Below, piece by piece: positions 22,560 through 32,535 of a stretch of 64,000 nt of DNA. The notes under the pieces were generated by a model that was not told where the DNA came from, did not search any database, and worked only from the letters and a program-made list of their open reading frames with translations. This DNA is from Isoetes taiwanensis. Lineage: Eukaryota > Streptophyta > Lycopodiopsida > Isoetales > Isoetaceae. A program made the position numbers and the translations under genes. How positions within the stretch are numbered: position 1 is the first letter of the stretch; the number at the start of each line of letters is the position of its first letter. The stretch lies in assembly GCA_021234155.1 (NCBI GenBank), contig JAJEKV010000032.1:3118156-3182155 (forward strand), given 5' to 3'.

Positions 22560-23211
22560 TGATTGGAGAGATATCAAGGGGAATCAATGATCAAGCAAAA
22601 GGGGCAGACTATTTTGTACAAAAAGGCCATAGATAATATCCATATGATAATTCATATAATCTAATTAAAGGCAAGGAGATATTTTGAGAAAAAAGCAACT
22701 ACCTGCTAAAAAAGGCTAAAGTCGCGGAGAGATCGTTAAATAGAACCGAAACTTCAGTTGGACATATCTCGGCAACCAGAGGTCGGATTGCAGCGACCTT
22801 TACATCATTGGAACCGGCTCGGAGTCTAGTTTCCGAATGAGGGAGTAATGGCCAAAAAGGTGACAGGGGGTCACAAATTACTGCCATAGCGACTTCACAG
22901 ATCTGCAATTGCTTTTGTGATGTGTGGCTACGTGGAGTAGCTAGACTAGCCTGGAGGGCCAACAAGCCAGATATTGTCTTTGCCCAATGGTCTACACGGA
23001 GTAGCCAGATATTGTTTGCTCATGGTCTATGCGGAATAGCCAGATACTGTTTGCTGAGCCAGTTGCATTGCCATAACCCTGTGGACCCGGTTGGGTGGTT
23101 AACCGTGTTCTTCAATGTATTTGTTTGAGATATATGATAATTGGATCTTCATCTTCAAATAAGATGCTGTTGTTCAGTTGTTTAGCTTCCTATAAACAAT
23201 GAATCGTATCA
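22560..23211 (+). repeat. TRIM/LARD 3' LTR (652 bp)
   Basis: Second copy of the LTR, ending at GAATCGTATCA. Beyond it, 23.2-25.2 kb shows no convincing gene, only AT-rich spacer. Confidence 0.9.
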
Positions 23212-25263
23212 CTGATGTTCTTATCAAACATCTGCTATTATTCTTTTTCTTCAGGTTTGTTAGGTGTAGATGGAATAATGTCCTTCGTTGCACAAGATCA
23301 TTGTCTTGAAAATTGTCATATGCGCAGTTTTCTGACATAATGTTGAAGTAGAGACAATGACAAACAACTATACCATGTCAATGAATGCAAATCTCAACTT
23401 CTTAATAGCATGCTCTCTCATTGGCTTTTTGGTTTCATCTCTTTTCACTTTAGGACTGTAAGATTTGGACAATTTTGCTTGCACTTAGCGCTATATATAG
23501 GTCTCTTTGTCTTCATGGTTATCTCATTAATCCAATGTGATTACTTGATATGCAAATAGGCAAACCAGAACACCATGGAATTCTTGAAGGAAAATAGGTC
23601 AATTATAAAGTTTAATATGTAACAAAATAACAGGGGAGTTTGACATGGATGTAAAAATAACAATTTCGGAAACCATAGACCATATATCCCTAAAACAATT
23701 TAATGGTTATTATAAAAAGAACATAGATTTAAGATAAAAAATAATCACATTAGTTCATTGGGTACATTGGTTAAAGTAGTTTTATTAGGACATTGAGTTA
23801 TTTTGGTAGAGGTTCAAGCCCCCGTATTTCATATTCTAAAATCTTATAGAGGTTCGATATTCCCTCAAAAACATAGGAGAAATCGTATTTCATATTTCAA
23901 AATCATAGGCGCCTCCAATCATAAATGACTATAAGTGAAACGAGAGGTGCCCAAAGGCTCCAACATACGATTAGGATCGACGAACCACCAGTGAACCAGA
24001 TGGAAATTGGCTAAATGGGCTTCATATAACATTTTGTGCATACAACGGACTAACACATCCTTATAGATATTTTCATGTGGCATTTAGAGCTATTTCATAT
24101 GTCTTGTGTATGTATCTGACTATGTTGGCTTCTCTGCCATTTTGGAACTGTTGTGTGAAAAACAGGTCAACAATGCACATGTTGTAATGTAATATTGAAA
24201 ATGCAATTCATGTAATTTTGATGGTGATCCCTTAACGTGGTAAAATTAGAGGTGGCTAAAAATGGGAGCATGCAGAAGACAATGGCCTATAGTTCTTTGA
24301 CTTGGCTGATAACATGGTTCATGAAATACTCGTATTGTCACCATCTGAGGATCATATGGTTCTTGACGAACCTACAACCCATTAGAATATAATTTTTTGT
24401 TGTGTTAATGGCAGGTTCCAAGATAAGTGGTGAATGGAGAATTTGTTATTTTTTATGCTGGAAAAAGGCTAACGGTGTACAATCGAAAGGTTTGGCTCTG
24501 TTTACGCATATAATGACATAATTTCTACTAGAGATGCTATCAAAGCGCACCAGATTCTTATTGTTAGCAGGGCAGATAAGGTGGGCTTGTATGGAATATT
24601 GCAGATATTTGCTCAAATACTAACAAGTAAAGGAAAGAAATTCTTAAGTTGATCGTAGACAGATGCCAATCATTTTTGAGAAACTTATCTCTCATGCCGG
24701 GCACAACATCCAAAATGTCAGTATTTGTGGCCTGCACATATCTTTGGGTCATTTTAGTTATCTTGCCATATAGGAATTCTAGTGACTGCATAAAAGATCA
24801 CATGGCAAGAAGATATAAAGACCCTAGTTATTTCGGGGAGCAACCCTTTTATTTAGGGAGATCACTTGAATCCAAATATAATCAATCAATGAAGGAAATC
24901 AGGACTTTTTAGTGAACCAGATAATCAACTCAAATCGAATCACAGATGGCAGAACTAAAGAAGAGCATTTGGTGTATTGGTTTTTGAGACAATTGAACTG
25001 ATAGATAAATAATGAGACAGTCACTACTAGGCAAATTTTGAATAACCAATAAGGATTGACTAGGAAATTACTGAGATGCCAACAACTTGAGATTGAATAT
25101 TTGTGGTGTTGACTACATAAATACTAAGATGTGAGATTGAATACAAGGCCCCCAATCTTTCTTGATGAGCCACCCTCTTATCAGGTGGCCATCCTTTTAA
25201 GCCATCATTTTCGTTATGACAAAAGCTTACTATTTTCATTTGGATTTTAATTAGCCCCTGTAA

Positions 25264-26464
25264 CCTATGCATTGGCTATTAGGAGCCTGTCGTCCAACAA
25301 GAAGCAACATCGAGTAATAGACATGCATAGCAAATCTTAATAAAATTGGTTTGAAAAAATTTGCACTATCAGACCCTTTCTACACGAGATGTTGGGTCAA
25401 AGATGATGGTGGGCTATTCCTGAAGCACCTCCTCGACCATGATGGTGGGCTGTTCCTAAAGCAACCCCTTGACCACCCAAAAACGAGCAAGCACATCCTC
25501 GAACCTGGTCAAAGACGATGGTGGGCTATTCCTGAAGAACTTCTTGAAGCGCCTCCTCGACCAGCTAAAAACACATTCTAGGGCCAGATCAAAGACAATG
25601 GTGGGCTGTTCTTGAAGCAACTCCTGGACCACCAAAAACAAGCAAACACATCCTTGGGTCACTGGTGGGTGACCTTCCGTGCGCAGGACCTTTTCTTATG
25701 TGATTTTATAATGGGCTCGACTGTCCATGTGAAAACATGCAATAGCCTTACGTTAGGGATAATGTGCTAGAGGAGGCAACTTCCCCTGATAAGAGCTTGG
25801 CGAGCCCGTTAGGGCGAACTAGGTCCGAACCAGGCGAAATTGCTTCCTCCGACACATTTTCCTACGAAAAGTTTGGGGGGAGGAAATTTCATGCCGCGTT
25901 GCATTATTATTGACCACAAATTTAAGAAGATGTTGCCCATCCCTTTTAACACTGCACGCAGAAATATTATAGGTTTTAATTTAGGCCTATAATACACTAA
26001 AATTTCCTCCCCTCTAACTTTACATTTGAGAGCTAGCTAAAGCTTGCCAAAATGACTTTGTAAGACCGAGTCCTACTTGCCGGCATGATAGCAACAAAAC
26101 AACAAAGTAATTAAGCAGCTTTGACTTGAGCAGGATTCTAGCATTAGATGTAGCTAAGACGAAGTTGAATTGAGCTCAAAATTCATGTGGTAATCAGGAG
26201 ACATGGCGTAGGGATTGTTAGCCCAAGCGTTGCTTTGCTTCCTACTCATTGCATCCCTAATTTCTGTTTTTGCTGACACACATTACAGTAAGAACAGGAT
26301 CATGTGTAACGATAATGATTCTCTAGGTACTCTATATGTGATTAACAAGGATTGTCTCACAGGATCTGGACAGGGCTCCGTGCTAATATATCTGATGATA
26401 CTATAGATTATGAAATCTAGTTTGTGAACAACACCTCCAATTCTTACACTCTTTTTGTTATTAT
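25264..26464 (+). repeat. Tandem segmental duplication, first copy (about 1.2 kb)
   Basis: Sequence starting CCTATGCATTGGCTATTAGG at 25264 recurs at 26465. The later part of the copy (about 26040-26462, the 5' end of the lectin kinase) recurs at about 27310-27775. The junction at 26461-26467 joins the middle of the lectin exon to the start of the next copy through a shared CCT, which suggests an unequal or microhomology-mediated event. Each copy contains an inner array of roughly 80-bp units (GATGGTGGGCTATTCCTGAAG and the like). Confidence 0.85.
26203..26462 (+). pseudogene. Truncated duplicate of the G-type lectin kinase 5' end
   Basis: It parallels 27481-27770 of the neighbouring gene (signal peptide region ALLCFLLIASLISVFADTHY, then the start of the lectin domain). 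The start is followed at once by a stop (ATG GCG TAG at 26203-26211), substitutions create another break, and the copy ends where the next duplication unit begins. It cannot encode a receptor. It is a by-product of the tandem duplication. Confidence 0.85.
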
Positions 26465-27775
26465 CCTATGCATTGGCTATTAGGAGTCTGTCGTTCAACA
26501 AGGAGCAACATCTAGTAATAGACATGCATGGCAAATCTTAATAAAATTGGTCTGAAAAATTTTGCACAATCAGACCCTTTTCCCACGAGATGTTAGGTCA
26601 AAGAGGATGGGAGGCTATTCCTGAAGCACCTCCTCGACCATGATGGTGGGCTATTCCTAAAGCATCCCCCTCGACCACCCAAAAATAAGCAAGCACATCC
26701 TCGAACCTGGTCAAAGACGATGATGGGCTATTCTTGAAGCACTTCTCGAAGCACCTCCTCGGCCACCTAAAAACACATTCTAGGGCCAGGTCAAAGACAA
26801 TGGTGGGTTGTTCTTGAAGCAACTCGTCGACCACCCAAAACAAACAAACACACCCTCGGGCCACTGATGGGCGACCCCCTTGTATGCAGGACCTTGTGTT
26901 TTATGTAATTTTATAATGAGGAAGACCAAGGATATAATACCTCTGGTTTAGGAGCTTTTCACACGACTATTGTGTCTTAAATTTTAAGGCATACTATTGG
27001 TCCATGTCAACATTTAAGAAGAATTAGTTTTCACACGGACCCATTATTATTTAGGTGTTCGGTAAGGGTAATGGAGTCTTATTTTATATCGTGGAACTCC
27101 CCCCATAAAATAAGACACCACTTATTATATTCTATTTTATTCTATTCTATTAACTAGTCATATTCAAAATAATCGGTGGTCTTATTTTGTGATGGTTTCC
27201 ACACTAGTGTTTGATAGTGTTTCATTTAGATAAAACACCCTCTAGTGTGAAAACAACTTATATATGAAATAGGACAGTGATATTATAAGACATCGTGTTA
27301 AACCTAGGTAGGCTCGCCAAAATGACTTCATAGAACCGAGTCGTGGTTGCCGGCATGATAGAAACAATTTAACAAAGTAATTAATTGGCTTTGACTTGTT
27401 GAGCAAACTTCTAGTACTGGATGTGGCTAAGACGAAGTTGAATTGAGCTCAAAATTCATGTGGTAAGTTAATCAGGAGACATGGCACAGGGATTGCTGAT
27501 CCTTAACCTCCAATTGAAAGCCCAAGCCTTAGTTTGCTGTTTATTCTTATTTGCACCCCTAATTTCCGTTTCTGCTGACACAACTTACGGTAAGAACTGG
27601 ACTGTGTGGAACAATGATTCCCAAGATACTCTTTCTGTGATTAACAAGGATGGTCTCACAGGACGCTGGGCAGGGCTCCGTGCTAATAGATCTGATGATA
27701 CTATAGATTTTGAAATCTGGTTTGTGAACAGCACCTCCAATTCTTACACTCTTTCTGTTATTATCCTTAACCTCC
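26465..27775 (+). repeat. Tandem segmental duplication, second copy leading into the intact gene
   Basis: It matches the first copy in two blocks (26465-26920 and about 27310-27775). Between the blocks, 26921-27308 differs from the corresponding 25714-26039. That part includes a stretch bounded by TTTTCACAC and GTGTGAAAA, possibly a small inserted element. Confidence 0.75.
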
Positions 27776-27899
27776 CTCAATCTTGGAACAAAACTGATAA
27801 TGCAAATGTGAATGCTCGCATCATTTGGACTGCAAACCGGGGCAATCCTGTTGGGGAAAATGCTAGTTTTAGTTTCACTGAAGATGGTGACTTGGAGCT

Positions 27900-28100
27900 T
27901 GTTAAAAATAGAAACTGAATGTCTGGTTATAATGAGAACTTTTAGAGTTAGGATATGAACGTTGTAAATGCAATTAGTGAGCCGGAGCCTTAATTAGGCT
28001 TGTTGTATTCTAGGATCTCTATAAATAGAAGAAGAATCCCACGAGATGGGCATCCGGTTCTTTGCAAAATTCTTGCTTCCGTGTTGGCCAAATTGTTTCA
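27900..28100 (+). repeat. Copia-2 5' LTR (201 bp)
   Basis: It starts TGTTAAAAATAG and ends TTGTTTCA. It pairs with 32335-32535. It contains the TATA-like CTATAAATAG at about 28020 and is followed directly by the primer-binding site (28101-28112). Confidence 0.95.
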
Positions 28101-28158
28101 TGGTATCCAGCCTTGATAATGAAAGGCTGCGCAAAGTAGAAAGAGAGAAGCTCTAGAG

Positions 28159-28990
28159 ATGGCCAAGCTTCAAATGGATCTCAAGAATCTTGAGAAACCG
28201 GATCGATCCAATGCCACCGGTATGGTTTTGGAAGATGCAAGATCTTGGAAGAAAGAGACGTTTGGGATGTGGTGAGTGGGGATGAACCAAGACCCCAAGC
28301 ACCAGAGAGGTGAATGACTAAAATGGAGAAGAAAGAAGAAAGGGCACTTTTATCCGCATGGAAGAAGAAAAGATAATCGTGCAAAAACGCCCATGATGTT
28401 TGGATCATGGATGGGACATTCACCGGGTGAGGCTCAAAGAAACCGCTAAGGAGGGCTTGGAATGTCTCAAGAAGACGCTTGAGACTCACAATACTTCTCA
28501 AAAATTGTTCTTATGGCGTAAGTTTTTCGGTGCAAAATGGCGGATGGAGATGATCCCGCTGACCCACATCGAGAACATGGAGAGCTTGGCGGATCGAGTT
28601 AGAGCCTTGAAGCATAACATCGTTGATGAAGATCCGCTATGGCCATTTTAGCCCGGTCTGCCAAATTCTTATGTTTCAATTAAACAAGCCATGGGATGCC
28701 AAAGTGGTACATTGAGAAGTGAAGTCGGACTAGTGCGTTGTTCGCAGCCTCACAAAGAAGAAAGAAGAGACGATTTGTAGCCAAAGTCAGGTCTACAAAG
28801 AAAGATTTTGAGTCTTGGGCGTGTGGGAAGAAAGGTCACATTTCAAGGAACCGCAATTCCAAGAAAGATGGGGAAAAGAAACAAAGAAAAGGAGAAAGAG
28901 GTGAAAAGAAGACCGTTACTCTTCCAAGAAAAAGTGGAGCAATGGGAGTGCTTCAAGTCGCCAAGTGCTCATATCGCGGAAGAAAGTGAT
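28159..28990 (+). pseudogene. Copia-2 gag, decayed
   Basis: After MAKLQMDLKN (28159) the Gag body can be followed in pieces: FLWRKFFGAKWRMEMIPLTH and NMESLADRVRALKHNIVDED are typical of UBN2-type Gag. The zinc knuckle region reads WACGKKGHISRNR, in which the first and last cysteines are lost. Several frame changes separate the pieces. Confidence 0.8.
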
Positions 28991-29241
28991 ACCCATCCGA
29001 AAAAGGAGGCGGTGAAGGAAGCCGAGGGCAAGCGTGAGCCTTTCTTGAACCCAAAGGAATGGGAAATTCCTCAAGAATACAGGAGGTTTCTTGAAAAGAA
29101 GATGGGAAGACGATACATCGATAGTGATGAGGAAGCAAGCATGGATGATGGTGAAACATGCAATATGCCACAAGGGTTGGTGGCTGAAGTTGAAGCATCT
29201 CGGGCGAAAGCTTTGGCAAAGATCGAGTTGAAGAAAAGGTC

Positions 29242-29262
29242 TGGATCTTGGATTCAGCTGCA
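29242..29262 (+). pseudogene. Copia-2 protease active-site remnant
   Basis: The codons read WILDSAA, the copia aspartic-protease signature (usually W.LDSGA/DSAA). The frame is lost a few codons later, so only the active-site loop is recognisable. The surrounding open frame at 28808-29407 reads through it in a different frame. Confidence 0.65.
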
Positions 29263-29469
29263 CTACCATGTAATGACAAACAATAGGGAGAGGCTACACA
29301 ATTTTAAAGCAGAAAGATCAGAGCCCGATGTGAGTGGGATAGCCTCGGTCCTAAGATTGCGAGGAACAGAATCGTGTAACTTTTCGATTAATGGATATAA
29401 GTTATGAACCATAACACGTACTATATATATCTTGCCGGGGCTTAAAAATCTGATTTCCACGGCGGATTA

Positions 29470-30340
29470 GCGGATGTGGGAATTACAAAGATGTCTCCGA
29501 AAAAATGAGATGCTCTTGATGAATGATTCTAAAGCGAGTTGTGGGGAAAGGTGTGAGAGTGGGCTTTTATACAAACTAGTTGAATTCAAGCAACAGGGGA
29601 TCATGCAAAGGATCGTCGCTTTTCAATTTGGAGGACCCGATGGAGACTTGCATCTTTGGCATTGGCAGACTTGGCCACATCAATCGGAGCGGATGCGTAA
29701 GCCGCAACATGGAAACATGGTCCACGGTATGGAGTGTGATTGTCTTTGGCAATCTTGATATGTGTGAAAGTTGCATTATGAGTAGACATACTCAAAAGAA
29801 GACTAAGAGGAAAGGTAATGAGCCACAAAATTACTGCGGTTGGTGCACACAGATTTGAGTGGAAAAATGCCAATCGGTTCGTTTTGGGAATGGTCAATAC
29901 TTCCTTGTGATTGTGGGACGATTTCTCAAGAAAAGTTTTTGTTTATTATTCACAAGAAAAAGTGACGCGGCTGGCCACATTCAAGATTTGGATGAAACAA
30001 GTTGAAAGGGAGACCGGACATCCGATTGAAGCCATCCGGCGATGACAATGGGACCAGAATTTGTGTCCGGAGAGTTCACTAAATGCTTACAAAGCAGACT
30101 AATTAGAAGGCAGCTTGTCTAATCCTTATGAGCATCATCAATGGGGTGGCGGAGCCAAAAATCGAAACGTTGAAGGAATGCGCACTAAGTATGATGAAAT
30201 GGGCCAAGGTGTCGAGGGCGCTTTTGGGCTGAGGCCATACTTATGCATGCTATCTTCAAAACCGAAAGCACCCATGTAGTAGTTCCTGAAAAACTCCGGA
30301 GGAAGTCCGGAGCGGTGTTAAACCGGATCTAGCACATTTG
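29470..30340 (+). pseudogene. Copia-2 integrase, decayed
   Basis: Recognisable pieces in order: RLGHINRSG and CESCIMSRHTQKK (zinc-binding HHCC region), then a region resembling TDLSGKMPIGSFW (start of the catalytic core), and PYEHHQ / EGMRTKYDE-like sequence equivalent to the SPHHQNGVAERKNR block of the core end. All are in shifting frames. Integrase would insert the cDNA. This copy is dead. Confidence 0.75.
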
Positions 30341-31164
30341 AAGGTATTTGTCTCCAAATTTTTACTTTTGTTCCAAAAGAAAAGAGAAGGATAAGGTGGC
30401 GATAAATCTAGGAAGTGTATCTTTGTTGGATACTCATGGGAGGGTAAGGGATACGTTGATGGATCTAGAGACAAGAAAGATCATTCGAGCAAAGAATGTA
30501 AGGTTTGATGAGTTTGGGGCAGCTCAAAGATTGTCACAGAAATTGAGAAACGATGAATTTGCATCAAGAACATACCAACTGTGGGTTAGAAATTCATGAT
30601 GAAACACGTAACGCTCATAGTGGGGAAAAAGCAAAAGGGCGTGACAATCGGCACCCAAGTTCGAAGTGCTCCAAGTGCTTCAAGTGCTCCAAGTGAAACA
30701 AGTGCTCCAAGTGAACAGGAACATGAAGCTCGGCGTGTCCCCTCGCTCGATCCACAAACCCGCCATGATGAAGTAAGAAGAAGTGCTAGGGGGCATCACC
30801 CTACACAACGATGGTTAGAATGGAAGAACAAGAAGTACTACGGCACCGGCAGACTCTTCAACAGAATTACTATTTGAGAAATCCCATGGAAACCGGTGGA
30901 TATCTGGACATAGAAGAGAAATGTATATTGAATGCTTCCAAAAGTGCAATTTGGAACCGTGTCATGCAGAGAGCAGCTTTGTCCGGACTGATTCAAATAA
31001 ATGGCGAAAGCTATGCAAGATGAGATGGATGCCATGTATCTAACTCAAGCATGGGATTTGGTAAATCTACCAAAAGGAAGGAAAGAAAGCGGGGCGATGG
31101 GTGTTTAAGATTAAGCGAAAGCTAGTGATCGGATCTATTGAGAGATTTATAGCGGCCGGTCGCA

Positions 31165-31583
31165 TTGGGGGTTCTCTCAAAAAGCGGAATAGACTTTGAG
31201 GAAACATTCTCACCCGTAGCAAAAGATGACCTCAATAAGGATTCGTTTTGGCCTTGGCAGCTCAAGAGGATATGGAAATACACCAAATGGACGCCAAAAC
31301 AAAGATTCTTGAATGGGTTTCTGCAGGAGGAAATTTTCATGCGGCAAACGAGGGGATTTGAAATGGATCAAGGGAAAGGTGTGCAGATTGAATCGGTCTT
31401 TGTATGGTCTGAAACAAAGCCCTAGGAGCTGGTATAATCGCATTGATGGATTTCTGCAAAATCTAGGAGTTACCAGATGCAAGACCGAGTGGAATGTCTA
31501 CTGTAAAAGAGCAGAAAATCAGTTTTTGATTGTGATTGTATATGTGGATGATCTAATTATAGTAAGCAAAGGCATGGATGGGG
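31165..31583 (+). pseudogene. Copia-2 reverse transcriptase, truncated
   Basis: IDFEETFSPVAK, the NGFLQEEIFMRQTRGFE block and CRLNRSLYGLKQSPRSWYNR lead to the catalytic VIVYVDDLIIVSK at about 31530-31570. Just after this the copia sequence stops at a MITE-like insert and resumes only in RNase H, so the C-terminal 150-200 residues of RT are missing. Confidence 0.85.
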
Positions 31584-31604
31584 TACTGGGCATATGCATG
31601 CTAC

Positions 31605-31870
31605 ACCCTGCCATTTTTGGAACCTGCCAAAGTACCTGCACTAGGTACTTTTGGATTGAGTACTATTTTCTTGTTCTTTTGGTCAAAACTAATTCAATAA
31701 AATGTCAAAAGCATATCAATATTCAAGGTTAAGATAGAGATAATACTATTGGAGGTCAAAAATGAACGCATTCAATTTAACATTTGTAGGTATTGAGATA
31801 TTATAAAAGTACCCAGTACCCAGTGTTGGGTACTTTTTTAGGTAGTTTTATGGTTCCTAAATGGTACTTT
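31605..31870. mobile_element. MITE-like insert in Copia-2 reverse transcriptase
   Basis: About 260 bp foreign to copia is bounded by imperfect inverted repeats: CCATTTTTGGAACC (31611) faces GGTTCCTAAATGG (31852), and AAAGTACC..ACTAGGTAC faces GTACCCAGTGTTGGGTACTTT. No coding capacity. The RT C-terminal region is absent on the far side, so a deletion accompanied or followed the insertion. Confidence 0.6.
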
Positions 31871-31879
31871 TTTTGAAAC

Positions 31880-32319
31880 GGAGATCAAGATAACAGGAGG
31901 TCAACAACAGGTTTTTGCATCATGCTACATGGAGCAGCAGTCACGTGGACTAGTTCAAAGCAGACCTCAGTTGCACTGTCGTCTTGTGAAGCAGAATATA
32001 TGGCTACATCAGCCGTGGTGAGAGAAACCGTGTGGCTGAGGCAATTCTTGGGAGAACTCGGGTATTCACAGAAAGAGCCAACTACTATTTTCAATGACAA
32101 CAAGAGTAGTATAGCCCTTACTGAGAACCCAGTCCATCATAGAAGATCACAACACATCTCCATTCATCATCATTTTACAAGAGAAAAAGTGGTGGACCGA
32201 TCTATACAGATGGAGTACATATCTACTGAAGATATGCCAGCAGATGTGCTAACCAAGCCACTGTGCAGGGAAAAGTTCAAGCTACATTGCAGCACTCTTG
32301 GCGTGGCTTCGTCATTATA
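31880..32319 (+). pseudogene. Copia-2 RNase H and polyprotein end
   Basis: RRSTTGFCIMLHGAAVTW, SSKQTSVALSSCEAEYMATS and DNKSSIALTENPVHHRRSQH are the conserved copia RNase H motifs. The frame from 31922 is open to its stop at 32318-32320, 15 bp before the 3' LTR. This is the best-preserved part of the element. Confidence 0.85.
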
Positions 32320-32334
32320 ATCAGACTGGGGGAG

Positions 32335-32535
32335 TGTTAAAATAGAAACTGAATGTCTGGTTATAATGAGAACTTTTAGAGTTAGGATATGAACGTTGTA
32401 ACAGAATTAGTGGAGCTGGAGCCTTAATTAGGCTTGTTGTATTCTAGGATCTCTATAAATAGAAGAGAATCCCACGAGATGGGCATCTGGTTCTTTGCAA
32501 ATTCTTGCTTCTGTGTTGGCGCTCAAATTGTTTCA
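32335..32535 (+). repeat. Copia-2 3' LTR (201 bp)
   Basis: It starts TGTTAAAATAG right after the purine tract GGGGGAG and ends TTGTTTCA, followed by the target duplication GAGCT. A TATA box (TATAAAT, 32454-32460) and ATG codons at 32434 and 32479 are in frame with the downstream kinase sequence. Confidence 0.95.

Larger units (their letters stand above)
20650..23211 (+). mobile_element. Non-autonomous LTR retrotransposon (TRIM/LARD type)
   Basis: Two LTRs (20650-21330 and 22560-23211) start TGATTGGAGAG and end AATCGTATCA. The left LTR is followed by AG and the primer site TGGTATCAGAGCGG (21333-21346). The internal part is only 1.23 kb, with no coding sequence, so the element needs proteins from a relative. 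No target duplication is seen: the left flank is the CACTA end (TGTAG) and the right flank is CTGAT. The right LTR lacks about 33 bp present in the left one. Confidence 0.85.
27900..32535 (+). mobile_element. Ty1/copia LTR retrotransposon inserted in the lectin-kinase exon
   Basis: LTRs of 201 bp each (27900-28100 and 32335-32535), perfect 5-bp target duplication GAGCT (27895-27899 and 32536-32540), primer site TGGTATCCAGCC at 28101 and purine tract GACTGGGGGAG just before the 3' LTR. The internal order gag, protease, integrase, RT, RNase H is that of copia. Coding regions are heavily frameshifted, a MITE-like piece replaces part of RT, and the LTRs differ at about ten places including several single-base indels. 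This is an older or less accurately sequenced element than Copia-1. Confidence 0.95.

Noticed and set aside
24564-24912. A possible exon (SLEFLYGKITKMTQRYVQAT and following residues) on the minus strand
   Set aside because: It has one plausible acceptor but no family similarity and no neighbouring exon in phase.
26957-27254. MITE bounded by TTTTCACAC and GTGTGAAAA
   Set aside because: The inverted match is only about nine bases, with a third copy inside and no target duplication seen.
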